Assembly: GCA_024291935.2 (NCBI GenBank)
Contig: CM044315.1
Span: 53,728,385 to 53,792,384, forward strand
Length of the DNA stretch: 64,000 bases
Reading direction: 5' to 3'
Origin: Okapia johnstoni
Taxonomy: Eukaryota > Chordata > Mammalia > Artiodactyla > Giraffidae
Below the pieces are notes generated by a model. That model worked only from the letters and a program-made list of their open reading frames with translations. It did not search any database and had not been told where the DNA came from. Shown here in pieces: positions 1 through 10,800 of this stretch. How positions within the stretch are numbered: position 1 is the first letter of the stretch; the number at the start of each line of letters is the position of its first letter. The position numbers and the translations under genes were made by a program.

Positions 1-670
1 CACAATATTCAAAAAACTAAGAACATAGCATCCAATCCCATCACTTTCTGGCAAATAGATGGGGAAACAATGGAAACAGTGGTAGACTTTATTTTCTTGT
101 GCTCCAAAATCACTGCAGGTGGTGACTGCAGCCATGAAATTGAAAGACATTTGCTCCTAAGAAGGAAAACTGTGTCAAACCTAGACAGCATATTAAAATG
201 CAGAGACATCACTTTGCCAACGAAGGTCTATATAGTCAAAGCTATGATTTTTCTAGTAGTCATGTATAGGTTTGAGAGTTGGACCATAAAAAAGGCTGAG
301 TGCCAAAGAATTAATGCTTTTGAATTGCAGTGCTGGAGAAGACTCTTGAGAATCCCTTGGACTGCAAGGAGATCAGATCAGTCAATCCTAAAGAAATCAA
401 CCCTGAATATTCATTGGAAGGACCGATGCTGAAGCTCCAATACTTTGGCCACTTGATGTGAAGAGCTGACTCATTGGAAGAGACCCTGATGCTGGGAAAT
501 ATTGAAAACAAAAGGAAAGGGGAGTGGCAGAGAATGAGATGGTTGGACAGTATCACGTACTCAGTGGTCATGAACTTGTGCAAACTCCAGGAGTAAGGGA
601 CAGGGAAGCGTGGCATGTTGCAGTCCATGGGGGTCACAAAAAGTCAGACATGAGTTAGAGACTAAACAAC
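1..670 (+). mobile_element. BovB (RTE) LINE, 3' part, cut by left window edge
   Basis: This is the 3' part of a BovB non-LTR retrotransposon in sense orientation. It keeps the coding sequence downstream of the reverse transcriptase core and the 3' tail shared with Bov-tA SINEs (CATGG-GTCxCAAAxAGTCxGACATGA near 627-655). An open frame of 120 codons at 70-432 has the BovB C-terminal landmarks: a DFIFL start, TLPTKVYIVKAM, an MYRFESWTIKKAE segment and an FELQCWRRLLR segment. It ends at an in-frame TGA, and the following sequence is still BovB but in broken frames. The same part of the protein occurs intact at 57763-58629 and again at 45642-46070, so the assignment also rests on agreement inside the window. 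The copy is a dead fragment with no promoter. The true 5' end lies outside the window. Confidence 0.93.
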
Positions 671-2168
671 AACATAGAGAGGAAAGATTAAGTTCTACCT
701 GGAGCAGCAATGACTGATGATTAATTAAAGCAGGGGTTATAAAAACTTCTCTCTTCTGTCCAGTTAGATAACTGATGGGCCATTTTGGCTCTAGAGCAGC
801 TGAAGTCATTGAATAGCATCCACCACAGCTCAACTTCTTTCTCTGTTCAATCTTCCCTTTTCTTTCTTCTCCAGCAATTTATTACAAGAATACTCTCTAC
901 TATATATCCTAGTTCTATCCTCTTTCAACTCAAAGATCCTTAACTGTGACCATGTTAGATCCTTGCCTCTAGCTTAGTCATTCTTTGAAAAAAAGTCTTT
1001 GTAATGTCAAAAGACAGCACATTCAAATATCATTTATTATTAACATTCTATTTTACATTGGATTGGAATTAAAAATGGCTTATAAAAAGTATTTAGTACA
1101 CCAAGGTGAATAGGATACATCAGAAGCAAACGATAAGGTAAGAAGAGTGGGATATAATCATACATGAGGTTGAATCATAAAATTTGTGCTATGATTTCTT
1201 TATATATTTTAGGGCTTGGTAAAAATTTTAGTCTAAGAATTTTAGCACCCAACACAGAAAGAGAAGCAAGATCAGTTAGAGTTCCTCTGGTGAAATCCAA
1301 AACCAGTACCCATACACAAAGGGCAAGAAGAGACCTGACAAAGAGGCAGACCAGTTCAGAATGAGACCAGTTGAGATTGGTAGGGGGCAGCTTTAAGAAA
1401 CAAGGAAACTTACATATGAGGCTAGTCTTGAGTGATCATAAGATGAGTGGGCCTCCATACCTACTTGGAAGAATCTTAAAAGTTTATATTGAGCCCTTAA
1501 GAGAGTTCAGGCATGTTTTCAGTCCAGATGGTCCTAAAAACACATTGCTCTCTTAAGGCTGAGTCCTTGAAATGGCTGCTAGTAATGCAAACTGTGGGCA
1601 GAACTGACAGGGGAGAAGGAGAGGAGTCTCAGATTGCCTGAGTCCAGCTCAAGGGTCAGCCTGTTGTCATGTCCTTTTCCATAACCTCCTCCAATTGTCA
1701 ACATGTGGAACATTATATCCCCATGACTTATTTATTTTAGAACTGAAAATTTGTACTTTTTAATCCCAGTCACTTGTTTTGCCTTTCTCTTCCCAACCAC
1801 CAATATGTTCTCTGAATTTATAAGCTCACTTTTGGGATTTTTTTGTTTGTTTGTTTTTAGGGGGAAAATAATCTCCAAAAATGACCTTAGTTTTTATACA
1901 GGATCTGTATCTTTATTTCATTAATTTCTAACAGAGATAAATTTATAAGACCACCTTATATGTGATAATTATATATTTGTATATATACATATATATATAT
2001 ATATATCAGCTGCTTATGAGAAAATATTAATCATTTATTCTCTAAAATTATGTTATGAGTGGTATCAAATAATTGAGATCACAGTTTCAGGGTTAGGTGT
2101 GTACATACTCATTCTCATTCCCTCTGTAAGGAATTAACTACCTATTCTACCATAAATCATTTTTTTGC
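671..2168. other. Unassigned AT-rich sequence
   Basis: I see no gene or recognisable repeat here apart from the TA microsatellite at 1981-2006. Short open frames at 1164-1364 and 1371-1556 lack family features, splice context and composition change. I treat them as chance. Confidence 0.5.
1981..2006. repeat. (TA)n microsatellite
   Basis: An alternating AT run is interrupted once by a C near its left end. It lies in AT-rich unique sequence. Confidence 0.85.
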
Positions 2169-2181
2169 TTACCCCAATTCA

Positions 2182-2388
2182 TTCGTGCATGCTCACTCAT
2201 GTCTGACTCTTTGTGATCCCATGGAGTGTAGCCTGCCAGGATCCTTTCTTCATAAGGTTGTCCCATGAGCTGGAGTGAGTTGCCTTTTTCTCCTCCAGGG
2301 GATCTTCCCAACCATGGATCAAACCCATGAACTCTACAACTCCTGTATTGCAGATGAGATTTTTACCACTGAACCACCAGGGAATATG
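2182..2388 (-). mobile_element. Bov-tA SINE with 13-bp target-site duplication
   Basis: Reverse-oriented Bov-tA: the BovB-like tail is at the left (TCATGTCTGACTCTTTGTGA) and the tRNA-like head at the right (CCACTGAACCACCAGGGAA). The element is flanked by an exact 13-bp repeat, TTACCCCAATTCA, at 2169-2181 and 2389-2401. This proves retroposition and fixes both ends. The body carries several small changes, so it is not among the youngest copies here. Confidence 0.93.
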
Positions 2389-2725
2389 TTACCCCAATTC
2401 ACATTATGGTAAAGATCCTGTGGAAGGCAAAATGCACTGAATTAATGCAGACTAATCAATACCTGAATACTAACCACTGGCTCAAGGTTCAGTTATAAGA
2501 AAAATGATATAAATAAAGTTGTATTAGTTCTTACAGATTTTTCCCACAGTGATTTACTAGTAACAGTGGAGCCTTACCTAAACTCCCCCCATTTTTCTAT
2601 TCTTTGTTGGTCTAAAATATACAGATTTTCAATTTAGGAAAAAAATCATTTGTAAGCATTTTGGAGCTTATGCCCCATTAGTTAATAGGATTGTCATATT
2701 TCCCAAGGGTTTTGTCCAATGGAAA

Positions 2726-3174
2726 TGTCAGGGGAGTGTGTAATTTCCTCGGTCTGTCTTGTCACAACAAAAATTTGAAGCGACAGATGTTAAAGCCCTA
2801 GGCGTGTCACTGCTCTTGGACAGACCATGTCTCAGCTCTCAGACAGATCAGTGTTACAGCTTCATGTTACAGCTCAGTTTTATTTAGAAAATAAAGGAAA
2901 ATACATCCTCGAGGTGTGAGGGCATGCTGACCCAAAAGACACGAAAAGAAGAGATAGAGCCCCGGCCCTTTGGCTCGTCTTTTACATGTTTTTTCTCCTC
3001 TCCTCTGAGCCTGCCCTATGTAAATTGGGCTAGCCAGGGGTGCTATTTGTTCTACCTGAGGTCCTCACTCTGGTCCTCGGACCTTCCTTTGTTCTATTTT
3101 TGCAGGCATTCCCCTTCCTTGTCTTTTAGCCACTACCATTCTGGACTCCTTTTTCCTATTCTAATTACCTAACA
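2726..3174 (-). mobile_element. Solo LTR of the class I ERV family, with 4-bp duplication
   Basis: This 449-bp LTR begins TGTCAGGGG and ends CCTAACA on the plus strand, so it has the TG...CA ends of a retroviral LTR. It matches the two proviral LTRs at 14114-14562 and 20103-20526 along its length. Read on the minus strand it has a U3 region and then an AATAAA signal (complement at about 2878-2883). The short TATA-like stretch of its relatives is altered here. GAAA flanks it on both sides (2722-2725 and 3175-3178), the duplication length expected for a gammaretrovirus-like integrase. No internal viral sequence is present, so this is a solo LTR left by LTR-LTR recombination. Confidence 0.92.
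2878..2883 (-). promoter_or_regulatory. Polyadenylation signal of solo LTR
   Basis: The minus strand reads AATAAA followed by ACTGAGCTGTAACA, as in the proviral LTRs. It would mark the R region of the LTR. Confidence 0.6.
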
Positions 3175-3218
3175 GAAACATTTACTCTGTTAATATGTTA
3201 TATAAGATAGTAATAGTA

Positions 3219-3434
3219 GCTACTGGTGGCACTAGTGGTAAAAGAACCTGCCTGCCAATGCAGGAAACATAATGAGACTCTGGTTCCATCCCTGGGTAGG
3301 GAAGATCCCCGGAGGAGGGCATGGCAACCCACTCCAGTATTCTTGCCTGGAGAATCCCATGAACAGAGGAGCCTGAGGGATTGCAGGCCCTGGCGTCCCA
3401 AAAAGTCAGACACAACTGAGATGACTTAGCATGC
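3219..3434 (+). mobile_element. Bov-tA SINE
   Basis: The tRNA-like head (CTGGTGGCACTAGTGGTAAA) is followed by GGGAAGATCCCCGGAGGAGG, CACTCCAGTATTCTTGCCTG and the tail AAAAAGTCAGACACAACTGA. Similar flanking strings (ATAAGATA at about 3202 and 3441) may be the target duplication, but the exact edges are unclear. Confidence 0.9.
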
Positions 3435-4120
3435 CACACCATAAGATATTAAGTAGTATTGATGTCCAGAAAGATAATGGTTTGGGGTCTAAAGATTTTA
3501 GAAAAAAATATGCCTGATTTGTGAAACTGGGAAAAACAAATCTTTCAGGTATCACTTATGATCTAGACTTCAGCAAAATTATTTACTCAAATGTACCTTT
3601 GCAGAAAAGCTCAGGTCTGCTCATATGGACGTATATGAGCTAGACCTTTCTGAGCAGTAAAATCATGCATATACTTTTAAAATTCATGCACTTTTCAGGT
3701 AGACTATTTCATTTTTCTTTTCAGATATTTCAGTCTGGCTAGAAATGCTATGGTTACCTGGCAGTGTATATCAAGCCAGCTTCCAGAAAATCTTTTATTT
3801 GTCAGTGTATTGATATTGAATAGGTTATTGATGTAGCTATTAAGGTTCATAAGAAATAAGGTTTATTGAGCTAATTTTTAGTGAAATTCTTATTTGAATA
3901 TTGGTACTTCTTCCAGAATCAACATTTTTATCTCTTCTGAATATTCTTTTTCATTTATAGTCTTTAAAAAAGATTATTGGTCATGACTTCTCTGCAGCTG
4001 AGATAAAAACAGTAGCAGAAAGAGAGGATAGATTTCAATAAATAGTACTTTTCTTTGAAAAAAAATTCTCTTTAAATGTAGTGGTCATATATGCCTAACC
4101 AAATGTTAGCATATAGTTTT

Positions 4121-4142
4121 ATATATATACATATATATATAT
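4121..4142. repeat. (TA)n microsatellite
   Basis: Alternating AT with one C interruption. Confidence 0.8.
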
Positions 4143-5469
4143 TGTTTAATATAAAATCTTGTATTGAAAGTGTATTATTGATCAAAACTGTGCAAAAATC
4201 CAAAATTCTACATGGAGGGAATGAATAATTTGGTAATATTTTCTTATAAACTTTCAATATGTTGTCATTAGTAAATGAGAAGGATGAGAAAGAGCAAAAA
4301 AAAAATATTGATAGATATTTCATGCTGTTGACTGAACCAAGCCTTTTTTCTATAGATGGAATTTTATGAAAACTACTGCTAAATTTTGTGATTTGGTAAC
4401 AATAAGGGGAACAGTGTCAAAATTTAAATAAGCATCTTTGCTACTGGTGAATTGTGCCAGCAAGGAAAGTTCTACTCTAGTACCTCTGATCTACTCATGA
4501 CTTGGATAATTTTTTGGGAGGGTGTAGAAGTCAGACAAGAAAAGCAAAGAGTTTTACAGTTTGCAGTCAGTGTTGTTGGGGAGCAATTCTGGCTTTGTCC
4601 TTCTCGTCTAAGCGTTAAGTTTTAAATCATTTTGGCAAATATTAACTAAAAGGATACCTGAGAATGGGGTGTGTAGAAGAGGAATAATATTTATCACTCA
4701 TTTTGATACTGAATAAAGCCGTATTTCCGGTTTGGGTAATAAAGAGTTCAAAATGCAATTTGAAACTATTTTAAAATAGATAACCCTTTAAGCAAGATTT
4801 GCTGCCCATTGAAAGTTCCTTCAGAGATTGATGGATAGTCATTCTGGTTCTTGAAGCACATAGTTTGATAAGTATCTCAAGTCTCAGATCATATTTTTAT
4901 TTTATTGGTATTAATTGTTTGGTTATGTGTTATAATTCAGAACAGTTACATTTGTTGCCTATCTTGGTATCTTTATTTTTTCCTAAAAAAAAAAAAATAA
5001 ACAACTGCAAATAATACATGTCAAATCCCAATGCAGTGTACATGATCAGTATGAAAATCTCTCTATAAATAAAAGATTACCAAGCTTTAGCTGGTCCACT
5101 TATTTTGAGAAACCCTGCAAGTAAAATCTTAGTCTGGTGAAATAATTTGTGTTCTCCTAAGAAGTCACTGCAATAAGATTCTATCTATGAAATAAATTTA
5201 CTGTTTTCTTCTACAAATTATGTGTATAGTCAAGAAATTACTACAAAGACAATTAGGGTTTTGCTGTTTTTATTAACTAAATTCTGAATGAAATAGCACT
5301 TGTAACCTTTATGATGGATAAAGATAAAAATTTAGCAGAGGAGAAATTTTGAATTGGCTAATGATATTGTTTATCATATGATTTGTAGCATAACAATAAG
5401 AATTAATTATGTATAGTGTCAAGAGAGACACAATTAAGACTAATGGTAAAGTTCAATTTGCAGAATACG

Positions 5470-5538
5470 AGTCACTCTGTGTCCTGATGCCCCCTGACCT
5501 GCACCACAAGTCACTCTGTGTCCTGAGCTGCACCACTT
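5470..5538. repeat. Short tandem duplication, 39-bp offset
   Basis: AGTCACTCTGTGTCCTGA followed by CTGCACCAC occurs twice, at 5470 and 5509. The second copy lacks about ten bases between the two blocks. This looks like a local duplication in otherwise unique sequence. Confidence 0.75.
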
Positions 5539-5651
5539 CCCTCCCATTCCTCCAGCAGCCCTTTAATTACCTAGTAAGAGCAGAAGATAGACAGAGGAAA
5601 GGTGGCTCATGTGTCTGAACTAAGCTGTCAGATGTTCTAACCCACATTAAG

Positions 5652-5851
5652 AGTGCATGCGTGCTCAGTCATGTCCAACTCTTTGCCACCCTAGGACTGT
5701 AACCTGCCAGGCTCCTCTCCAGCAAGAATACTGGAGTGGGTTGCCATTTCTTCCTCCAGGGGATCTTCCCAACCCAGGGACTGAACCAGTATGTCCTGTG
5801 TCTCTTGCATTGCAGGCAGATTCTTTACTGCTGAGCCACTGAGGAAGCCAG
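5652..5851 (-). mobile_element. Bov-tA SINE
   Basis: Reverse-oriented Bov-tA. The tail (GCTCAGTCATGTCCAACTCT) is at the left, then GGGATCTTCCCAACCCAGGG, with the tRNA-like head at the right (TACTGCTGAGCCACTGAGGA). Nearly full length. Confidence 0.92.
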
Positions 5852-6867
5852 TTTGCCTCTAGACCAATGGTTCTTAAACATTTTGCAGTCATTGACCCAT
5901 TTTAAAATTGCAGACCTGGTCTCTATAAAAATGTACATACCCTCTACATTTTATAGACTTCTTTATGTTAGCAAAATGCTCATGGAATCACTAAATTTAT
6001 CCAAATAAGAACCTCAGTTAATCTTTGCGGGTGAGGACTGGGTCTTAATCCCTTTTGACTCCCAAACATCCAGAACAGTTCCTGACAAATATTAGGGACT
6101 CAGCAGAAATGTATTGGTTGTATATGTGTATGTACTTCTTTCTCTCTGCCTTCATGCTAATCACTTTGCTTAAGCTGTGATTTAATGTGTTGATGCTATC
6201 TTTAGGGCATAACACCAAGAATGCTGACATAACAGGAAAAATTTAAAATTAAAAGGATTAGTTAGGCATTTATGACTTAGGTTGCTTATTTTTATTCCAG
6301 GTCATAGCATCCTTATCCTCTGCTAATCCCCGTGTTTTCACAAATGCAGAATAGTGATTGCATGTTGCAGTGAAAATATAATATTTAAATGGGATACCAG
6401 TATTTTACTATATATATATATTCTCTTAGCAATGTTATTTTGAGAATACAAATACACTTTATATGAGACAAAGTCACTACTAATATTGTAGGCAAGGGTT
6501 CCTAATTCCAAACAGAAGTAAGAGGCTATCATTTTAAAGGGTTAAGAATACAACGATTAGAATTTCCTCTCAGGTATTTCACTTATTGTTTCAGATTTTG
6601 ATTTGAACAAGTGAATGTGAAGATGTGTTTTAAAACAGCATGTTGAAGATTTGAGGAAAAACTTTTTGTCAGTGCAGAGCTAACATATGTATACTGTTTT
6701 CCTAGGCTTAGGACTTTACCTTTTAAAGGTAGTCTATTTTAAAAAGACATCTAGGATTAGGTCAGTTTAATTTTTTTTTTTTTTTTAAATCCCTTGGGCA
6801 GTTCACTTTAGTTCAATACCTCCTAGGTACAAATAACTGCTAAAAATTGCACATGCATCCTTCTTGG
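5852..6867. other. Unassigned AT-rich sequence
   Basis: No gene or clear repeat family is seen. There is a short TA run near 6410-6421 and a T-run near 6772-6786. Confidence 0.5.
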
Positions 6868-7352
6868 TGTAAGCGGAATAATGGTCCCCAAAGATGACCA
6901 TGACTCAAAGGAGAACTAAGATTGCAAAGTAGCTGACCTTAAAATAGGGACATTCATTATTTTAGATTATCCAGATGGACCCAAGGATATCACATAAGTA
7001 CTTAAAAGTGAAAAAAGGAGGCAGAAGAAGAGAATCAAAGGGACATATGACTGTGGAAGTGGGTCACGGTGATGGAATGTAAGAAATACTCAAGCTACCC
7101 TTTCTGGCTTTAAAGACAGAGGAAGGGAATCATGAGCAAATAAATATGAGGACCCTCTGGAGGCTGGAATAGGAAAGGAAATGGATTGTCTATTAGAGAC
7201 TCCAGAAAAAAACATAATTCTACCAACACCTCAGTTTTCACTAAGAAAGATTTATATTGGACATCTAACCTATAATTATGAGATAAATTAGTGTTGTTTT
7301 AAACCACTCTTTGTGGTACTTTGCTTTGGTAGCAAATAGGAAACTAATACAC
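6868..7352 (+). mobile_element. Old MaLR LTR (MLT1-type)
   Basis: The order of landmarks is that of MLT1-type LTRs: AATAATGGTCCCCAAAGATG at the start, then TAGATTATCCAGATGGACCC, a degraded middle, TAATTCTACCAACACCTCAG, and the end TTTGTGGTACTTTGCTTTGG followed by AAACTAATAC. The copy is strongly diverged, as expected of an element older than the ruminant-specific repeats. The subfamily is not determined. Confidence 0.65.
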
Positions 7353-7389
7353 ACTCAAAAATAGAAAATACTTTCATTTCTATCTAGAA

Positions 7390-7441
7390 CAGGGTTTCCC
7401 AACCTTGGCACTGTTAACATTTTGGATCATATAATGGATGT

Positions 7442-7475
<34 letters not shown>

Positions 7476-7541
7476 TAGAGGAAAAGAAATTTTCTGTATA
7501 TTGTGAAATATTTAGGAGCATCCCTGGCTGCCTAGCTGCTA
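7390..7541. mobile_element. hAT-Charlie non-autonomous element (MER5-like), left half
   Basis: CAGGGTTTCCCAACCTTGGC and CACTGTTAACATTTTGGATC match one end of a short mammalian hAT element, and GGAGCATCCCTGGCTGCCTA matches its middle. The element resumes at 7908-8001, where GTTGAGAACCACTTG forms the complementary terminal repeat. The interruption is an LTR. A TG microsatellite has grown inside this half. Confidence 0.65.
7445..7474. repeat. (TG)15 microsatellite
   Basis: About fifteen uninterrupted TG units lie inside the left half of the hAT element. It is likely length-polymorphic. Confidence 0.9.
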
Positions 7542-7907
7542 TGTATTAAATGTCTGTGTCCTGCCCAAATTCACATGTTGAACCCTAATGCCAACATTAT
7601 GGCATTAAGAAACGGGGTTTTTGGAAGGCGCTTAGGCCACAAGCATGAAGCCCTCAAAAACAGGGTTAGTGTTTTTATAAAAGAAACCCTGAAGAAATCT
7701 CTCCCCCTTTCCACTATGTGAGGTTGCAGTGAAGAGACGGTCATCTAGGAAGTGAGGTTTCATCAGACACCAAATCTGCCAATGTCATGCTTTTGGATGT
7801 TTAAGTCTATAAGCAATGATCTTTTCCTGTTTGTAAGCCACTCAGTTTATGATATTTTCTGATGTCAGCCTGAATGGACCTGTACACTGGCCTCAACACC
7901 TAAGACA
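7542..7907 (+). mobile_element. MaLR LTR inserted in hAT element
   Basis: The sequence has MST/MLT-type LTR landmarks in order: CAAATTCACATGTTGAACCC, TGGCATTAAGAAACGGGGTT, TTTATAAAAGAAACCC, CACCAAATCTGCCAATGTCA, AAGCCACTCAGTTTATGATA and a CTAAGACA end. On both sides the hAT element continues, so this LTR integrated later than the DNA transposon. The boundaries are good to a few bases. Confidence 0.6.
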
Positions 7908-8001
7908 TAGTAGCATGCTCTAGTTGTGACACTCCAAAGTATCTCTAGATATTAACAAACATCTGCTGGGGTAAAAAATCACCCCAGGTTGAGAACCACT
8001 T
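7908..8001. mobile_element. hAT-Charlie element (MER5-like), right half
   Basis: It continues the element that starts at 7390: TAGTTGTGACAC, then GGGGTAAAAAATCACCCC and the terminal GTTGAGAACCACTTG, which is complementary to the left end. Confidence 0.62.
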
Positions 8002-8103
8002 GACTAGTAGAAAAGATGTGTACAAGTTTTAATTATCCACTGTGTGGCAGGTTGTAACAAGCTCCATGAAAGTATGGATCTTATCTCTGACAGCCCTACT
8101 CTT

Positions 8104-8176
8104 AGTGATTACAATAAAGGCTATCATGTAAGTTATTATAAGTGATTACAATAAGGGCTGTCATGTAAGTTGAGCT
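8104..8176. repeat. Tandem duplication, 37-bp unit, 2 copies
   Basis: AGTGATTACAATAA-GGCT-TCATGTAAGTT occurs at 8104 and again at 8141 with only a few differences. It is a local slippage-type duplication. Confidence 0.85.
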
Positions 8177-8344
8177 AAAATAAATATTTAATAAATGATA
8201 GAATGAATGAGTGAAGGCCCCTAAGAATACAAGTCAGCCAATAACCAGATAAAATTCTCATGTTTTTCTCAGTAAGTATTATTTAGGCTATATCTCCCCT
8301 TGAAACTAGTTAAAACCAATATTCTCCTAAGTAGTCTAGTGTGG

Positions 8345-8560
8345 TTTATGCATTGGATTGACCTCAGATGATGTTCAGCTCTGATATTTACAAAATATAT
8401 GAAGTTGGTTCTAAGTGTCACCACCTTTTTAAGACTCAATTTCATTCGCTGAGAAGTAAAAAGTAATATCCAACTCTTTGGATGACTGGGAAAATTAAAA
8501 TAAATTAGACATATAAGAAATTTCTCAGAGTATCTGACTCAAGTAGATGTTCAAAAGACT
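8345..8560 (+). mobile_element. MIR SINE remnant
   Basis: Weak MIR core order is seen: TTCAGCTCTGATATTTACAA, then GACTCAATTTCATTCGCTGA, then a 3' end with TCTGACTCAAGTAGATGTTC. It is highly diverged. Confidence 0.45.
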
Positions 8561-8919
8561 TTACCTTCTTTTTCCAGTGAGCTAATAATGTACAGATAGA
8601 TTCTGTCCTCTTTTTTTCCTTTCAATTGGGATATAATTCAGATTGTTCTCATTGATTTCAAGTGACTTTTATTTAAGAATTAGACAATGAGGTTATTCTG
8701 TAAAACATGAGTAAAATAATTACTCTTCCTTCCTGTGAAGAAAATCCATGTGAAAAGATATAAATTTATACCAATGCAGGATTTTGGGTTATAGTAATTA
8801 GAAAAAAAATGTGTACTAAGAAAAAAAAAATACTACCTAACAAGAAAGGAAAGATAACAGTAACAGTCATTTTTGACTATTTGGTCTGAGAGCTATCCTT
8901 TGTAACTCTTTTGTCACGT

Positions 8920-9350
8920 TTGCATCATGGGATTGACTGACCAACCCCGCCTCCACGGGTGTGTTTCCAAACTTCTTTGTTTTCTGGCAGGATTCATCCA
9001 GTGGAAGACACTGGCAAGAAATGAGACAGAAGAAAGGGAGAAGGCAGGCTATTTTGCTGTCTCATTGCCCCATGCCTTTCTCCTTGACTCAAGCTCATGC
9101 CAGGAAGTCCTCTGCTGTGGATCTAGCTCCTGATGAACAGTCCCCACCTCTAGGATCTGGTAATGATACCTGCTTACAAGCAGGGATATCAGTGGCTTCT
9201 TGTTAGAAATCTCTGAATTGCTCATCTTCATATGCTTCGTCTTTTTAGTCCTTCATTACTTGTGTAAACAATTCCCTGTATTAAACCCCCTTTATGTAAA
9301 AGACTTATATTTGGTTCCTATTTTCCTGACTGGATCCTGACTGATACAGT
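8920..9350 (+). mobile_element. Old L1 3' UTR remnant
   Basis: The sequence ends with CCTGTATTAAACCCCCTTTA and then TCCTGACTGGATCCTGACTGATACA, the pattern at the 3' end of old L1M-type elements. The upstream part contains the C-rich trimming typical of that UTR (GCTCATGCCAGGAAGTCCTC, GATCTAGCTCCTGATGAACA). Overlapping open frames here on both strands (8927-9231) are chance frames in the UTR. Confidence 0.45.
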
Positions 9351-10014
9351 TCTTTTTCCTAAGATGTCAAGTGTTCTACTTATAAGTACTCTCAAGAAAT
9401 ATGTTTTAAGCTCTATCAGCTATATAGGTAACCATATTATACAATAATAATTACCTCTTTACATTCTTGAAAAAATATGTATTATTAATATAACCCACAC
9501 ACATGTATATATCATTCCTCAGCATAGAAAGCAAATTTTAAAATAAATTTTAAAATTAATTACACATATATTGGGGTCTCAAATTTACTAAACTAATTAT
9601 CAGAAAGGAAGATAAATTAGGAAGGAAAATATAAAAGTATGCATAAATATTAAATGCTGGTATTTATGTGAGCCTTGGGCTTCTCTTTATTAGTTTTTTG
9701 GATGCAATTATGATTAACATTTCAGTTGTATCCTTAATGAATATTAGAGGTACAAATACACAATGGCATGAGTAGAAATGGCAATCTTTTATTATCTACA
9801 CAGACTGAAAATTTTAGAAAAATAACCTAAAGAGAGGCTATAAAGCTGTGGTAGTATATTTACCCTGGGATCTATGAGTTGTCCAGCAATATTCCAGGCC
9901 TTAATCTTTACAGCTTCATCTGTGCCTTGTGGGAAAACTAATGAAAAGCAATTTGGGACTCTTCTCTGGTAAACCAGTTACCTGACTTTGAACACAGTCT
10001 AATGCAACCAAGGC
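9351..10014. other. Unassigned AT-rich sequence
   Basis: I see no gene and no clear repeat. Confidence 0.5.
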
Positions 10015-10180
10015 ACATTCTTTAAGCTTTTGCCTTTGGCTAAGCATTGTTCTAGGTGTTAGGAAAAACAAAACAAAGATCCACAAACAAGAATTAGCTT
10101 TTCCCTTCAAGGAACTTACAAACCAGTGGGGCAATACTGACAGGAGGCATTTGGCGAATAAATGCACCAAAATTAGATAG
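10015..10180 (+). mobile_element. Ancient LINE2-type 3' tail remnant
   Basis: GCTAAGCATTGTTCTAGGTG, then a stretch of AAACAAA, then TCAAGGAACTTACAAACCAG and GGGGCAATACTGACAGG follow the order of a common ancient mammalian repeat tail. It is diverged, and the family name is tentative. Confidence 0.4.
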
Positions 10181-10184
10181 GAGC

Positions 10185-10800
10185 TGGAACAGGTGTATAT
10201 TCAGGGTACCGTTGACTGAAAAAATACACAAAACCTGTAAGTTGAGTTATGTTTATTTGGTGGGAATTTTTTAGGACTTTGAGCCCCAGGAGACAGTATC
10301 TCCTGAGAGAACTGTTTCTGAGGAAGTTGGGGGAGGAGTCCATTATAAAGAAGTTTTCAGCAAGGGACAGGTAGTTTGCACCACCTAGGAGGCCCATAAA
10401 TAACAAAAGATTATTGTTGAGCCAGGAAAACCAGATATCTAGAAGTAAGGAATTTAGTGATCTTTTATGTGTGGAAAGATGTAAATGTCTGGGCTCACTG
10501 AATTCATTCCTTTCATATGCATCTCAGCTATCTGGGCCAAATCTTACTTCCTGATTATTCACATCCTTAATTCCTTGAGGAGTGGTGAATGCGGTGGATG
10601 GCTGCTTCTTGTGCTTTCTCTCATCCTCCCAGCTCCTCAGGAGCTTACCTGAGGAGCTCTTATCACAAGTGACTGATGGCTGCTGGATAGCCATTATTGT
10701 TCTTCCAGGGCTCAAAAATTTACATTTGGAAGGCTGGAATCCCTGATGACTGTGACATCCTTGTTTACCGATAAGGATAAGAAATATTCCATTTCACAGT
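10185..10800 (-). mobile_element. Ruminant LTR-like interspersed repeat, copy 1
   Basis: This segment is repeated at 21040-21475. Shared blocks include GGTGGGAATTTTTTAGGACT, CCTGAGAGAACTG, AAAACCAGATATC and AAGGAATTTAGTG, and the blocks appear in the same order. On the minus strand it has AATAAACATAAC near one end, consistent with an LTR polyadenylation signal, which is why I place it on that strand. I recognise it as a dispersed bovine repeat but do not fix the family. This copy is longer than the second and includes GGCTGGAATCCCTGATGACT. Confidence 0.6.

Larger units (their letters stand above)
3435..5651. other. Unassigned AT-rich sequence with simple repeats
   Basis: No gene is recognised. 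The stretch holds a TA microsatellite (4121-4142), an A13 run (4985-4997) and a short imperfect tandem duplication near 5470-5540. The short open frames are chance. Confidence 0.5.

Noticed and set aside
9..212. Minus-strand frame at the left edge
   Set aside because: It is antisense to the BovB coding sequence that covers 1-670.
3182..3442. Open frames of 60-90 codons across SINEs here and at other SINE loci
   Set aside because: The same peptides recur on both strands at every Bov-tA copy, as expected from the shared SINE sequence. They are not genes.
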